From NCBI RefSeq assembly GCF_900116015.1, contig NZ_FOYH01000005.1, positions 124,001 to 188,000 of the forward strand: DNA of 64,000 bases. The letters are read 5' to 3'. Position numbers and translations under genes: made by a program. Source of the DNA: Enterobacter sp. kpr-6. GTDB taxonomy: Bacteria > Pseudomonadota > Gammaproteobacteria > Enterobacterales > Enterobacteriaceae. Positions 37,380 through 49,414 of this stretch are shown in pieces (positions within the stretch are counted from its first letter, which is position 1; each line of letters begins with the position of its first letter). The notes beneath the pieces are model-generated. The model did not search any database. It saw only the letters and a program-made list of their open reading frames with translations, and was not told where the DNA came from.

Positions 37380-40253
37380 ATGACTCAGACTTTAAACCAG
37401 CTTGAACATCGCGGCGCATTTATCGAACGCCATATCGGGCCGGATGCGTATCAGCAGGAAGAGATGCTGAAAACCGTTGGCGCAGATTCACTCAACGCCC
37501 TGACAGGCCAGATTGTGCCCAAAGATATTCAGCTCGCCGCGCCGCCGCAGATCGGTGAAGCGACCACGGAATTCGCCGCGCTTGCTGAGCTGAAGGAGAT
37601 GGCCTCGCGCAACAAGCGTTTTAAGTCTTACATCGGCATGGGTTACACCGCCGTGCAGTTGCCGCCGGTGATCCTGCGCAACATGCTGGAAAATCCGGGC
37701 TGGTACACCGCCTACACGCCGTATCAGCCGGAAGTCTCGCAGGGCCGTCTGGAAGCGCTGTTGAATTTCCAGCAGGTGACGCTGGATCTGACCGGGCTGG
37801 ATATCGCCTCCGCTTCGCTGCTCGATGAAGCGACCGCCGGGGCGGAAGCCATGGCGATGGCAAAACGCGTCAGCAAACTGAAAAACGCCAACCGCTTTTT
37901 CGTCGCCGCCGACGTGCACCCGCAGACGCTGGACGTGGTGCGCACTCGCGCGGAAACCTTTGGCTTCGATGTGATTGTCGATGACGCCGATAAAGTGCTC
38001 GATCATCAGGATGTGTTCGGCGTGCTGTTGCAGCAGGTCGGCACCACCGGTGAAGTGCACGATTACACCGCGCTGATTAGCGAGCTGAAAGCGCGCAAAG
38101 TGGTGGTCAGCGTAGCCGCAGATTTTATGGCACTGGTGCTGTTAACCGCGCCGGGCAAACAGGGTGCCGACATCGTGTTTGGCTCAGCCCAGCGCTTTGG
38201 CGTGCCGATGGGCTACGGCGGCCCACACGCGGCGTTCTTTGCCGCAAAAGATGAATTCAAACGCTCCATGCCAGGCCGCATCATCGGCGTATCTAAAGAT
38301 GCCGCCGGTAACACCGCGCTGCGCATGGCGATGCAGACCCGCGAGCAGCATATCCGCCGCGAGAAAGCGAACTCCAACATCTGTACCTCGCAGGTTCTGC
38401 TGGCCAACATCGCCAGTCTGTATGCGGTCTATCACGGTCCGGTTGGCCTGAAGCGCATTGCCAGCCGTATTCACCGTCTGACGGATATTCTGGCGACCGG
38501 CCTGCAACAAAAAGGCTTTAAACTGCGCCACGCTCATTTCTTCGACACCCTGTGTGTGGAAGTGGCGGACAAAGCCGCCGTGATTGCCCGCGCCAGCGCA
38601 CATGAAATCAACCTGCGTAGCGACATTATCAACGCCGTGGGCATCACGCTGGATGAAACCACCACCCGTGAAGACGTGCTGGCGTTGCTGAATGTGATTG
38701 CCGGTGACGATCACGGTCTGAACATTGAAAAACTGGATCAGGACGTGGCCCTCGACAGCCGCTCGATCCAGGAAACTATGCTGCGCGATGACGCGATCCT
38801 GACGCATCCGGTGTTTAACCGCTATCACAGCGAAACCGAAATGATGCGCTACATGCACAGCCTTGAGCGCAAAGATCTGGCGCTTAATCAGGCGATGATC
38901 CCACTCGGCTCCTGCACCATGAAGCTCAACGCCGCCGCAGAAATGATCCCAATCACTTGGCCGGAATTTGCCGAGCTGCACCCGTTCTGTCCGGCGGATC
39001 AGGCCGAAGGCTACCACCAGATGATCAATCAGCTTTCCGACTGGCTGGTGAAACTGACCGGTTATGACGCGCTGTGTATGCAGCCAAACTCCGGCGCACA
39101 GGGCGAGTACGCGGGCCTGCTGGCGATCCGCCACTATCACGAAAGCCGCAACGAAGCGCATCGCGATATCTGCCTGATCCCAAGCTCTGCCCACGGCACC
39201 AACCCGGCCTCGGCGCAAATGGCGGGGATGCAGGTGGTGGTGGTGTCGTGTGATAAAAACGGCAACATCGATTTGACCGATCTGCGCGTCAAAGCGGAGC
39301 AGGCGGGGCATAACCTCTCCTGCATCATGGTCACTTACCCGTCCACCCACGGTGTGTATGAAGAGACGATCCGCGAAGTGTGCGACATCGTGCATCAGTT
39401 CGGCGGCCAGGTATATCTGGATGGCGCGAACATGAACGCGCAGGTGGGGATCACGTCGCCTGGCTTTATCGGCGCGGACGTGTCGCACCTGAACCTGCAC
39501 AAAACCTTCTGCATTCCGCACGGCGGCGGCGGCCCGGGCATGGGACCGATTGGCGTGAAAGCGCACCTTGCGCCGTTTGTGCCGGGTCACAGCGTCGTGC
39601 AGATCGAAGAGATGCTGACGCGTCAGGGTGCCGTTTCTGCCGCGCCGTTTGGTAGCGCCTCTATTCTGCCTATTAGCTGGATGTACATCCGCATGATGGG
39701 CGCGGAAGGCTTAAAACAGGCAAGCCAGGTCGCAATCCTCAATGCGAACTACATCGCAACGCGCCTGAAGGACGCTTTCCCGGTGCTCTACACGGGCCGT
39801 GACGGACGTGTGGCGCACGAGTGCATTCTCGATATTCGTCCGCTGAAAGAAGAGAGCGGTATCAGCGAACTGGATATCGCCAAGCGCCTGATTGACTACG
39901 GTTTCCACGCGCCAACCATGTCCTTCCCGGTTGCGGGCACGCTGATGGTTGAACCGACAGAATCGGAAAGCAAAGTTGAACTGGATCGCTTTATCGATGC
40001 GATGCTGGCGATCCGCGCTGAAATCGACCGTGTGCAGCAGGGCGAGTGGACGCTTGCGGATAACCCGCTGGTTAACGCGCCGCACACTCAGAACGAGCTG
40101 GTGGCAGAGTGGGATCACGCCTATACCCGCGAGCAGGCGGTCTTCCCGGCGGGGTTCAGTAACAAATACTGGCCGACCGTGAAGCGTCTCGACGACGTGT
40201 ATGGCGACCGTAATCTGTTCTGCTCCTGCGTGCCGATGAGCGAATATCAGTAA
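37380..40253 (+). CDS. gcvP: Glycine dehydrogenase (decarboxylating), P protein
   Basis: The 957-residue PLP enzyme decarboxylates glycine and loads the aminomethyl group onto GcvH. Its length equals E. coli GcvP. The PLP lysine lies in [17 protein letters not shown] in the C-terminal half, and the glycine-rich loop GSCTMKLNA is conserved. It is the last gene of the operon, followed by a terminator and then ygfF. Confidence 0.98.
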   Translation: MTQTLNQLEHRGAFIERHIGPDAYQQEEMLKTVGADSLNALTGQIVPKDIQLAAPPQIGEATTEFAALAELKEMASRNKRFKSYIGMGYTAVQLPPVILRNMLENPGWYTAYTPYQPEVSQGRLEALLNFQQVTLDLTGLDIASASLLDEATAGAEAMAMAKRVSKLKNANRFFVAADVHPQTLDVVRTRAETFGFDVIVDDADKVLDHQDVFGVLLQQVGTTGEVHDYTALISELKARKVVVSVAADFMALVLLTAPGKQGADIVFGSAQRFGVPMGYGGPHAAFFAAKDEFKRSMPGRIIGVSKDAAGNTALRMAMQTREQHIRREKANSNICTSQVLLANIASLYAVYHGPVGLKRIASRIHRLTDILATGLQQKGFKLRHAHFFDTLCVEVADKAAVIARASAHEINLRSDIINAVGITLDETTTREDVLALLNVIAGDDHGLNIEKLDQDVALDSRSIQETMLRDDAILTHPVFNRYHSETEMMRYMHSLERKDLALNQAMIPLGSCTMKLNAAAEMIPITWPEFAELHPFCPADQAEGYHQMINQLSDWLVKLTGYDALCMQPNSGAQGEYAGLLAIRHYHESRNEAHRDICLIPSSAHGTNPASAQMAGMQVVVVSCDKNGNIDLTDLRVKAEQAGHNLSCIMVTYPSTHGVYEETIREVCDIVHQFGGQVYLDGANMNAQVGITSPGFIGADVSHLNLHKTFCIPHGGGGPGMGPIGVKAHLAPFVPGHSVVQIEEMLTRQGAVSAAPFGSASILPISWMYIRMMGAEGLKQASQVAILNANYIATRLKDAFPVLYTGRDGRVAHECILDIRPLKEESGISELDIAKRLIDYGFHAPTMSFPVAGTLMVEPTESESKVELDRFIDAMLAIRAEIDRVQQGEWTLADNPLVNAPHTQNELVAEWDHAYTREQAVFPAGFSNKYWPTVKRLDDVYGDRNLFCSCVPMSEYQ

Positions 40254-40272
40254 ATAATCTGTTCTATACTCC

Positions 40273-40306
40273 AGCCGGGTTAGCGTTAACGCACCCGGCT
40301 TTTTTA
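40273..40306 (+). terminator. gcvTHP rho-independent terminator
   Basis: Arms AGCCGGGT and ACCCGGCT enclose a 12-base loop, itself containing GCGTTAACGC, and run into a T-tract. It ends 14 bases before the ygfF start. Confidence 0.9.
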
Positions 40307-40319
40307 TTGGGAGAGAAAT

Positions 40320-41063
40320 GTGGCAATAGCACTTGTGACCGGCGCAAGCCGCGGAATTGGCCGGGCTACCGCGCTGCAACTGGCAGGCGACGGATTTACC
40401 GTGGCGGTGAATTATCATCACAACATTAATGCCGCGACGAACGTGGTGAACGAGATTGTCAGTGCGGGTGGCCGCGCGTTTGCCGTGCGTGCCGATATTT
40501 CTGATGAGCATCAGGTGCTGGCGATGTTTGACGCAATCGACCGTGAAGGCGAACCGCTGACGGCGCTGGTGAATAACGCGGGCATTTTGTTTGAGCAGAG
40601 CACGATCGAAAACCTGACGGCGGATCGCATCAACCGCGTACTGGCAACCAACGTGACCGGATATTTTCTGTGCTGCCGCGAGGCGGTTAAGCGTATGTCG
40701 CATAAGCATGGCGGGATCGGCGGCGCGATTGTGAATGTCTCTTCAGCCGCGTCACGGCTGGGTGCACCGGGGGAATACGTGGATTACGCCGCCTCGAAAG
40801 GCGCGGTGGACTCGCTGACCACCGGCCTGTCGCTGGAAGTCGCCGCGTACGGCATTCGTGTGAACGGCGTGCGGCCTGGGTTAATTTATACCGATATCCA
40901 CGCCGATGGCGGCGAGCCGGGACGGGTGGATCGTGTGAAGGCCTCGCTGCCCATGCAGCGCGGCGGCCAACCGGAAGAAGTCGCGCAGGCGATTGTGTGG
41001 CTGATTAGCGATAAAGCGTCGTATGTGACAGGGAGTTTTATTGAGCTGGCGGGTGGGAAATAA
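40320..41063 (+). CDS. ygfF: YgfF, short-chain dehydrogenase/reductase
   Basis: A 247-residue SDR-family oxidoreductase. The nucleotide motif VTGASRGIGRATAL is at the N-terminus, NNAG is near residue 88 and the catalytic YVDYAASKG (Tyr-x3-Lys type) is present. The length equals E. coli YgfF; the substrate is unknown, possibly glucose-1-dehydrogenase-like. The GTG start at 40320 follows GGGAGAG; the overlapping ATG at 40318 reads into a stop. Confidence 0.93.
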   Translation: MAIALVTGASRGIGRATALQLAGDGFTVAVNYHHNINAATNVVNEIVSAGGRAFAVRADISDEHQVLAMFDAIDREGEPLTALVNNAGILFEQSTIENLTADRINRVLATNVTGYFLCCREAVKRMSHKHGGIGGAIVNVSSAASRLGAPGEYVDYAASKGAVDSLTTGLSLEVAAYGIRVNGVRPGLIYTDIHADGGEPGRVDRVKASLPMQRGGQPEEVAQAIVWLISDKASYVTGSFIELAGGK

Positions 41064-41203
41064 CACCCTCACCCCGGCCCTCTCCCTGAGGGAGAGGGGG
41101 GAACTACACCCTCACCCCGACCCTCTCCCTGAGGGAGAGGGGGAAAGGTAAGTCCGCGCTCGATCTGTCCCCTCTCCCCAGGGGAGAGGGTTAGGGTGAG
41201 GGG
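41064..41203. repeat. REP-like palindromic repeat cluster between ygfF and bglA
   Basis: Three copies of the CCCTCTCCCT / GGGAGAGGG palindrome, two in one orientation and one inverted, fill the gap between convergent ygfF and bglA. Flanks CCCTCACCCC and GGGTGAGGGG match the other clusters. Confidence 0.87.
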
Positions 41204-41217
41204 AAAGCGGGCTAAAA

Positions 41218-42861
<1,644 letters not shown>

Positions 42862-42885
42862 CTGCGAAATAGAGTGATAAATTAT

Positions 42886-43932
42886 TCACTCTGGTGGATC
42901 CCACTTCTCCAGCAGTTCTGCCGGGATTTCATTAATGATCTCCGAAAATCGTTTCCCCACCAGACGCTCAGCCTGACGCAGCAACGGTATGGTTGGACTG
43001 CTGGGTTCGTTTGCTTCAAACCAGCGGCGGATAACCCGCAGGCGTTCGAGCGCATCATGGCGATGGCTGATGGGGCCGTGTACGAAGGTTGCCGGAGCGG
43101 GATGTTCCGGCGCAACACTGGCTGCCGGGATATTCTCTATGCGGGCGGGAATATCGTTGCCTGCCACAATGGTTTGCTGAACAGAGGGCTGAATTTGGGA
43201 CGGAAGGATTTCCGGTGTGGTTACCTGCACGGCTCCGGAAAGAAGTGTAAGCAACTGCCGCAGGCGGGAGAAATCGGGTGCCAGATCGTGCAGCGTCTCA
43301 TTTGCCCATTGTTGCAGTCGCTCAATACTTTCTGCTGCCTGACGAAACGCTGCCAGCGGCAGCGCGCCACGGGCCTCCAGATCGGCCAGTTGCTGGCGTA
43401 CCGACTCCGGCGCAAGCGTATCAGCCGGACGCGAGGCAGACAGCGATCGTTCCACGTCCCGCATCTGGAGACGCATGGCGGCGTTATTTGACAAGGGGAT
43501 ACTGCGGATATCCGCCATGAGACCTTCGTGATCCAGCAGCGCTGCCAGCGCGTTGCTGCGTGACAGGGCGGCATCTTCTGCGGAGGTATCTTCATTTGCC
43601 AGCAGCTGTGGATGCAGGGTGTCAGGATAGGTAATACACAGGTTTTCCAGCAGCACGAAGATTTCTGCCAGCCCCTGCGCTCCGGCCAGTTGTGTGCGGC
43701 AGCGCAGCAACAGGATCAGTACACGAATATCCTTACTGCGCGTAAGTAAGCGGCGGGCATCCCGCTCGATTTCCGGCCAGTTAACGTTTTCCGGCGTACT
43801 GATAAAGTCACCGTATTGAGCCTCCGTCTGAGGCGCGGCGCGACTGAATAACAGCAGGTATTCCGGATCGTACTCCAGGTCAGGACCACAGGGCTGTTCG
43901 GGACTGACTGGCTCGGTCAGGGATATCTCCAT
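42886..43932 (-). CDS. tssA: Type VI secretion protein TssA (ImpA-type)
   Basis: A 348-residue protein with the ImpA N-terminal domain (CGPDLEYDPEYLLL at residues 15-28, then the VNWPEIERDARRLL stretch). A variable middle region and a C-terminal helical part follow. TssA caps or primes the baseplate and sheath. It is last on the minus-strand T6SS operon, and its stop lies only 25 bp from the island's left border. With no sheath genes in this cluster it probably has no partner here. Confidence 0.88.
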   Translation of the reverse strand: MEISLTEPVSPEQPCGPDLEYDPEYLLLFSRAAPQTEAQYGDFISTPENVNWPEIERDARRLLTRSKDIRVLILLLRCRTQLAGAQGLAEIFVLLENLCITYPDTLHPQLLANEDTSAEDAALSRSNALAALLDHEGLMADIRSIPLSNNAAMRLQMRDVERSLSASRPADTLAPESVRQQLADLEARGALPLAAFRQAAESIERLQQWANETLHDLAPDFSRLRQLLTLLSGAVQVTTPEILPSQIQPSVQQTIVAGNDIPARIENIPAASVAPEHPAPATFVHGPISHRHDALERLRVIRRWFEANEPSSPTIPLLRQAERLVGKRFSEIINEIPAELLEKWDPPE

Positions 43933-43942
43933 AGTATTGTTC

Positions 43943-44947
43943 TCAGTAGGTTAAATAGTGCTCAGGTTCAAAAATCATGCCCGTGATCGGGCGGTCATTC
44001 ATGGCTTTGCCTGCCCAGGCCGTCCAGCCAAGTTGCTGCGCGTCTCCGATGATTGCAGGTGGCGCGGCATGGGGTTTAAGCTGTAGCTCAATTTCCCAGC
44101 AGTATTCAAAGCCGATGAAAGCGCGCACCAGCTCTGTCAGCACCGGCAGGTTATTGCCGCCGGGCAGAAAACGCAGGTAGTCGGTTAGCGTCAATGGGCC
44201 GATAACCAGCCGGAATTTGTACTGCATGTCCGGCACCTCCCTGCCAATCAATGCGCCATTACCAATCACGGAGGATTGCGCTGCTACCCCCAGACGGGTG
44301 ACTTCATCATCTGCCACAGCTATCCAGTGGAGGATGAATTCTTTCACTGCAAAAGGTACGCTGAAATAGTGCGCCAGCGTGGCGGCCAGTCCATCAGGAT
44401 TGCGGGATTCACGCACCAGATGCGCTGCGGCGGCAAGACGAACGTGATCCGGTAAAGGGCTGCTTCTGTTCTCCCGCAAATCCTGTCCGCTGAGGCTGGC
44501 GATGTAAAACGCGAAACGATCATATTCCGGTTTGTCCAGCCCGCCTCCGGCTGACTGGCTGCTGCGCCACGCCTGGTAAAACTGAGTCAGCCAGCGATGG
44601 TGAAAGAGATTGGAGAAACTGACCAGCGTGGGATCGTGGCGACTTTCCGCCCGGTTCAGCGCCAGTTCGGTATAGTGCAGTGGCAGCGGACCGTTTGGCC
44701 CCCAAAGACCGAGGCTATACAGGCTCAGGTGCAGACGACCCTCCTGCCATGCAACCTGCGCAATTTCCCGTGGTGCAAAAGTCAAAGCGGGCGTTTGCCC
44801 GAGACGGAATTTTTCCATCCGTGGCTGCCAGGAACTGCCTGCCGGAGCGTCACAGAGTTGCGCATCCACGCGTCGCATCAGGTTCAGAAAACCATAACGC
44901 CAGGGAGTCTCCTGAGCCGGTGTGAAGGTGTCGTACGCCTTATTCAT
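43943..44947 (-). CDS. tssG: Type VI secretion baseplate protein TssG
   Basis: A 334-residue TssG/ImpH family baseplate wedge protein. The N-terminal PWRYGFLNLMRRVDAQ and FAPREIAQV, and the central GLWGPNGPLPLHYTELA segment, are family hallmarks. It overlaps tssF by ATGA, so the two are made in coupled amounts as expected for the (TssF)2-TssG wedge. Confidence 0.93.
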   Translation of the reverse strand: MNKAYDTFTPAQETPWRYGFLNLMRRVDAQLCDAPAGSSWQPRMEKFRLGQTPALTFAPREIAQVAWQEGRLHLSLYSLGLWGPNGPLPLHYTELALNRAESRHDPTLVSFSNLFHHRWLTQFYQAWRSSQSAGGGLDKPEYDRFAFYIASLSGQDLRENRSSPLPDHVRLAAAAHLVRESRNPDGLAATLAHYFSVPFAVKEFILHWIAVADDEVTRLGVAAQSSVIGNGALIGREVPDMQYKFRLVIGPLTLTDYLRFLPGGNNLPVLTELVRAFIGFEYCWEIELQLKPHAAPPAIIGDAQQLGWTAWAGKAMNDRPITGMIFEPEHYLTY

Positions 44948-46827
44948 ACGCTTCCCCGCTGACCGCTTCTGACCGGCCAGGTCATGATATGGCCGCGTTG
45001 CATGGAGCGCAGCGTCATCTGCGAGAAGGTGTTAATGGAAACATGGCGGGCAATATAGTGCTCCAGCACCAGTCCGAAAAGCCAGGGGCTGATGCCGGAA
45101 AACCCTTCTTCATCCACCGTCAGTTCACAACTGACGCCCCGGCCATAGACCAGCAAACCTGCCCCCGGCAGGCGGCGGGTTATCGGGTTCGTATTACAGC
45201 CAATCAAACTGCGCACTTGGCGCGACTGCGGGCTGTCGTGAGTACTAATAAACAGATTAAGCAGATCGCGCAGCGCCTGGCCGCCGGTGCGGTGATCCAG
45301 ATCGGCCAGCGGTAGATAGTTAAATGACAACTGGCGGATCAGTCTCCAGGCCAGTTCCCGTTCTGCCAGCGGCGGCTGCGGCGGACGGGGGGGCTTTATC
45401 AGCCCGACGCCCGCCACGGGGATAGCAGCATCAACGGTCAAATCATCCCGTCCATTGCGCGGGATAAGGCAGGGAAGATCGCGGTTGGTGACCATTGCTG
45501 TCACAGTAATATGGCGCAGGTTTTCCGGGTAGGGCGCTTCATACTGGTCCACCAGCGACAGAAAGACCTCCGATCCTGTATAGGATGTACGGGTACCATA
45601 GCGGCGGGCGTTCTCCGACAGTCGCCGGGGTTCGCGGCGCAGTGAGAAATAGCGGCCGTGATTGCCTTCGTCGTTATTGCGGGTATGGTACAGCGGGCGG
45701 AAAGCCATTTTTTGTGTGGTCTCTGCTTCCAGACCTTCAACTTCCTGTACGGAAAAAATCTCGTAATCCAGCGGACGGGTACGATCCACCACAAGATGCT
45801 GTTCCGTCACGCTGTGCGTGACCTCGATCCGGGTGGTGGTGCGAGGAAACAGATTGATCACCGGCGTACAGAACAGACTGAACTGCGAGGCGTCTGTCTG
45901 ATGAATAAGCCAGTCGGGTGGCAGGCGATTAAGCAATACGACGATTTCCGCTACGCCACTATTCACTTTTTGCAGCCCGGCGGACAATCCTGTTGGGGTA
46001 AAAAAATAGAATCGTTCCGGGCAGGTAAAATATTCATGCAGCAGATTATGACCGTGGAAGACATTCCAGCTCAGCGGCAACAGCCCCTGATCCGGCGCAA
46101 GTCCCTCATGCGCCACTGGCTGTTTCAGATTGATATCCAGCGCACCGTCAAAGTGGCCAGGAACGTCTGCCAGTGTAGCAACGGCGCTGGTGTGCAACAG
46201 TTCAAACAAGTGCGACGCAATACGCTCTTCACCACAGAGATAAAATGGTAGTCTCTCCAGCCCAGCTAGCTGGCTGAACGTCAGCTCCCCGAAGGTGCGT
46301 AGGGTGATGCGCAGTGCGCCTGCGACATGAATATTCGATGGCAGATAGCGGTGCAGGGCGGGCATATCCGGCGGCGCGGCGGTCAGGCGCACGTCATCGA
46401 TAGACAATGGCCATAGCGTAACATCCTGGCTGCTGCGAAACTGGCAGGCGGTCTTCTCGCCATCCGGGATGGCAGAAAAAAAAGCGGTATCGCGGGGGAC
46501 GGTGAACCCTTTCGCCAGATCGCCCTCTTGCTCATCAGGGTACAGTCGCGCCACGCCCATTGACGGCGTGGGGGCAACGTAATTGGGGCTGATAACCTCC
46601 AGCAGTCGCTGGGTGAAACGCGGGAATTCGGCGTCAATTTTCAGCTGCGTACGGGCAGTCAGAAAGCTGAATGCCTCAATCATGCGCTCCACATACGGAT
46701 CGGCAATGTCTGTCCCCTGCATACCCAGCCGGGCGGCGATTTTAGGGTGACGGGCAGCGAACTCCGCGCCCGTTTCCCGGAGGTAGCTCAGTTCGCGGTT
46801 GTAATACTCCAGTAACCGTGGATCCAT
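44944..46827 (-). CDS. tssF: Type VI secretion baseplate protein TssF
   Basis: A 627-residue TssF/ImpG family protein that begins with the typical LLEYYNRELSYLRETGAEFA and ARLGMQGTDIADPYVERMIE. It forms the baseplate wedge with TssG and TssE. It appears full length and intact. It is encoded between tssE (15 bp away) and tssG (overlapping). Confidence 0.94.
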   Translation of the reverse strand: MDPRLLEYYNRELSYLRETGAEFAARHPKIAARLGMQGTDIADPYVERMIEAFSFLTARTQLKIDAEFPRFTQRLLEVISPNYVAPTPSMGVARLYPDEQEGDLAKGFTVPRDTAFFSAIPDGEKTACQFRSSQDVTLWPLSIDDVRLTAAPPDMPALHRYLPSNIHVAGALRITLRTFGELTFSQLAGLERLPFYLCGEERIASHLFELLHTSAVATLADVPGHFDGALDINLKQPVAHEGLAPDQGLLPLSWNVFHGHNLLHEYFTCPERFYFFTPTGLSAGLQKVNSGVAEIVVLLNRLPPDWLIHQTDASQFSLFCTPVINLFPRTTTRIEVTHSVTEQHLVVDRTRPLDYEIFSVQEVEGLEAETTQKMAFRPLYHTRNNDEGNHGRYFSLRREPRRLSENARRYGTRTSYTGSEVFLSLVDQYEAPYPENLRHITVTAMVTNRDLPCLIPRNGRDDLTVDAAIPVAGVGLIKPPRPPQPPLAERELAWRLIRQLSFNYLPLADLDHRTGGQALRDLLNLFISTHDSPQSRQVRSLIGCNTNPITRRLPGAGLLVYGRGVSCELTVDEEGFSGISPWLFGLVLEHYIARHVSINTFSQMTLRSMQRGHIMTWPVRSGQRGSV

Positions 46828-46842
46828 AAATAATGCCCTGTA

Positions 46843-47337
46843 TTAAAAAAATGTAATGCGGTTTTGTTCCATATCCAGCGCGCTGCGTACCAGAAATTCC
46901 GTGGGCCAGGGCTGCGTCAGGATTTGCCCGCGAATCTCAAATTGCAGGGTGTTATGGCTGCCCTGCCGGGACTCATCCTGTAACGGCGCGATCTGTATCG
47001 TTGAAGCATTCAGCCGGGGTTCAAAGCGAATAATGGCGCACAGGATCGCCCGGCGAATATCATCCCATTTATGTTCGTACATAAAGCTTCCCGCTAGCGG
47101 CGGCAGGCCATAGTTCAGAACAGAGGAGGCGGCATGGGGATAGCGCCGGGCATCAATATCGTCCTCATGGCTGACGGTATTGAGCAGAAAGGAGAGATCC
47201 CGGCGAATAATTTCCTTCATTTGCACTGGCGTGACGCTGATATCCCGGTCGTGTTTCTGGTGCGGAGCGTTATCGCACAACCGGTCAAACAGGGTGGGCA
47301 GCAGGTGGTTAGCAGGGATAAAACGCGGGGTGCTCAT
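46843..47337 (-). CDS. tssE: Type VI secretion baseplate protein TssE (gp25-like)
   Basis: A 164-residue protein of the phage gp25-like baseplate family. SFMYEHKWDDIRRAILCAI and RFEPRLNASTIQI are recognisable gp25-fold parts. The ATG at 47337 overlaps the stop of the upstream tagJ gene (ATGA); a start three codons earlier is possible. It appears intact. Confidence 0.92.
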   Translation of the reverse strand: MSTPRFIPANHLLPTLFDRLCDNAPHQKHDRDISVTPVQMKEIIRRDLSFLLNTVSHEDDIDARRYPHAASSVLNYGLPPLAGSFMYEHKWDDIRRAILCAIIRFEPRLNASTIQIAPLQDESRQGSHNTLQFEIRGQILTQPWPTEFLVRSALDMEQNRITFF

Positions 47338-48179
47338 ACGTCGCATCCTTCCGGTTCATGGAAGGTACATGTCGTCAGATCCAGCAGATTGATATCACCG
47401 TGACTGGAAAGCCAGACTTTCTGCCCCAGTGCCCGTACTGCGGTCTCTCCAGGACCATCCTGCCAGGCGGTTTCACGGCACAGGCGGAGAGCGTCGCAGG
47501 CGCTGTCTGAACCGCTGTAACGGGTAAACAGCCATGCGCCGTGGGTTTCGCCATTCACCAGTGTGATATTGACCGGTTTCCAGAGTAAATCCGTCAGTCG
47601 TGTGGGGAGAGGCGATTCCAGTGACCGGATCTGGGAGAATGGCAGCCAGATATATACACCGCCAGTGACCAGTTCGAGCACCGGGCCGATGCGGGAGTCG
47701 CTGTCGCTTACCCAGTCAAATGCGCCGCCGTTCCACTGTCCGCTGATTTCCATGATGGCCTCCAGCGCGGTCGTGCGGTGCTCGTCAGCCTTACGGGTTT
47801 CACCGTTTACCTCACAGGCGAGGGCTGCCAGTAATGATTCCGTCCAGACAGGCGGCGGCAGAATAAAACCGGGTTGCTGTTCCCCCTGAAAAACCGTATG
47901 GCGGAATATCTCACAGCGAACTAACTCCCGGAACAGTCGGGCTTCCTCGGTATAATTTGCATCCATCCGGACGCACAACTGGAGCTGCTGCAGCGCCCGC
48001 GACCATTCGCCGGTGATGCATAATAACTGAAAGAGACCGTGGCGGTAGGCAGCCTGCGCCGGGTTATTCCGTACCTGTTGCTCAGCCAGGCGAATGCCAT
48101 CTTCAATAGAATGGTCCTGCAACAACACCGACAGGCTGACGGGAAAATCGTTATTTTTTTTCATGGGAGGTGTTTCCAT
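47334..48179 (-). CDS. tagJ: TagJ/ImpE-family T6SS accessory protein
   Basis: A 281-residue ImpE-type protein. The N-terminal helical repeats (GIRLAEQQVRNNPAQAAYRH) resemble TPRs, and the remainder is the ImpE domain with WLPFSQIRSL. In other systems TagJ binds the sheath protein TssB near the ClpV docking region; no tssB is present here. It overlaps the FHA gene end and the tssE start. The start may be 48179 or the inner ATG at 48164; neither has a strong ribosome-binding site. Confidence 0.85.
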   Translation of the reverse strand: METPPMKKNNDFPVSLSVLLQDHSIEDGIRLAEQQVRNNPAQAAYRHGLFQLLCITGEWSRALQQLQLCVRMDANYTEEARLFRELVRCEIFRHTVFQGEQQPGFILPPPVWTESLLAALACEVNGETRKADEHRTTALEAIMEISGQWNGGAFDWVSDSDSRIGPVLELVTGGVYIWLPFSQIRSLESPLPTRLTDLLWKPVNITLVNGETHGAWLFTRYSGSDSACDALRLCRETAWQDGPGETAVRALGQKVWLSSHGDINLLDLTTCTFHEPEGCDV

Positions 48180-49068
48180 TTTTCTGCGCGGGGGTGATCC
48201 GATAATGGCTGTCGATGCCGATAATCCGGTGCTCGCGCTGTGTCAGATCGGGCAGGGGGGTGCCGTGTGTTTTTTGGGGCGACCGTTCCGGAGAAAGCAG
48301 ACGCAGAATATCGGGAAGCGGTTCTCTGGCAGGCAAGGCAGTTTCTTCGTCACCTGTGGCGTCCAGTGTATCCAGAATATCGTCAATACTGAGCGTACCG
48401 GCCACCATCTCCTGTAAGGTATCCGTCTGAGATCCGCTGTCGTACAGTGTGGTCAGATCCTGTGTGACGATACTTTCATTCAGCGGGAAAGGATCCTTCC
48501 GGATTTTGGGCTCCTGCTCCGGAGATAACAATGCCTGCTGATACTCCTGGTAAAGCTGAACCAGCGCGTTGTCGGTTTCCGCAGAGCCGTTATGGGATGC
48601 TGTACCACGGGCAGGAATAATATCGAAGGGATCCTGTTGCGGATTAATCTGCTGCTGTTTAAACCAGTCCAGATCCAGAAATTCGGCAACGGACTCAGGC
48701 GGCGGAACCGAATGATGTGTCAGGGGAGCGGGACGAGATGGAAGAGGCTGTTCACTACGCAAGATAAGACGCCAGGAAGATAATCCCCATTCAATGAGAT
48801 CTCCGTCGTTCAACCGCATACGATGATGTGGCTCCACGATCTGCTCATTTACCGTGCAACACCATTCGTCAGAGTAATTGATAATCCACCAGGCTTCCTC
48901 ATGGCGTACCAGACTGAGGGCGACATTATCACTTTCGGTGGAATTCAGGACGGGAAGCCAGGGGGATTCATGGGTGAAAATTACCTGCGTCCCTGCCGCG
49001 TAAACCGTGTCATCCCTGACGCCCTGAACCTGAATTTTCTGTAGAACCCATGTTTTTTTGTATTTCAT
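48151..49068 (-). CDS. FHA-domain T6SS protein (TagH-like, short form)
   Basis: A 305-residue protein. The N-terminal third resembles a forkhead-associated domain (QIVEPHHRMRLNDGDLIEWG is the conserved core), which reads phosphothreonine. The rest is acidic, low complexity and probably disordered. The usual C-terminal TagH domain is not evident. The TagH family acts in post-translational T6SS control with a Ser/Thr kinase, but no kinase or phosphatase gene is seen here. It is first in the minus-strand operon and divergent from clpV. Confidence 0.75.
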   Translation of the reverse strand: MKYKKTWVLQKIQVQGVRDDTVYAAGTQVIFTHESPWLPVLNSTESDNVALSLVRHEEAWWIINYSDEWCCTVNEQIVEPHHRMRLNDGDLIEWGLSSWRLILRSEQPLPSRPAPLTHHSVPPPESVAEFLDLDWFKQQQINPQQDPFDIIPARGTASHNGSAETDNALVQLYQEYQQALLSPEQEPKIRKDPFPLNESIVTQDLTTLYDSGSQTDTLQEMVAGTLSIDDILDTLDATGDEETALPAREPLPDILRLLSPERSPQKTHGTPLPDLTQREHRIIGIDSHYRITPAQKNGNTSHEKK

Positions 49069-49414
49069 TATATTGTTCTTATATGTGTTTTACGCTTTTA
49101 AATGCGGCGTCAATTTGTTCTCTATGAATAAATAAAACCAATTAAATTCACATTATAAATGTATTTCTCTCTATTCATAAAAAAGGCGTAATTGTCTTTT
49201 TTGAAATATTATATTAGCAATAAAAATTTACGCTCAGGATCTGCGGTATAATGTGTTGGGTTTATTATCCTAATCGTTATTTTGTATTTATTTCTGTGAT
49301 CTGTATCATTGTTTCATTCGGAGGTTTTTACGATCCTATTAGTGAGTATTTCTTATTAATTGTTATTTGATTATGTCCTTTTTTATATGGATTTTTTGTC
49401 ATCGGGAGTAAGAA
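49069..49414. promoter_or_regulatory. AT-rich divergent promoter region of the T6SS cluster
   Basis: This 346-bp gap between the FHA gene (minus) and clpV (plus) is very AT-rich with many A and T runs, the kind of DNA usually bound by H-NS. It must hold both operon promoters. A GGGAG ribosome-binding site lies just before the clpV ATG. No conserved regulator site is recognised. Confidence 0.5.

Noticed and set aside
38184-39590. 468-codon open frame on the minus strand
   Set aside because: Fully antisense to gcvP; the sequence reads as a shadow of the conserved P protein.
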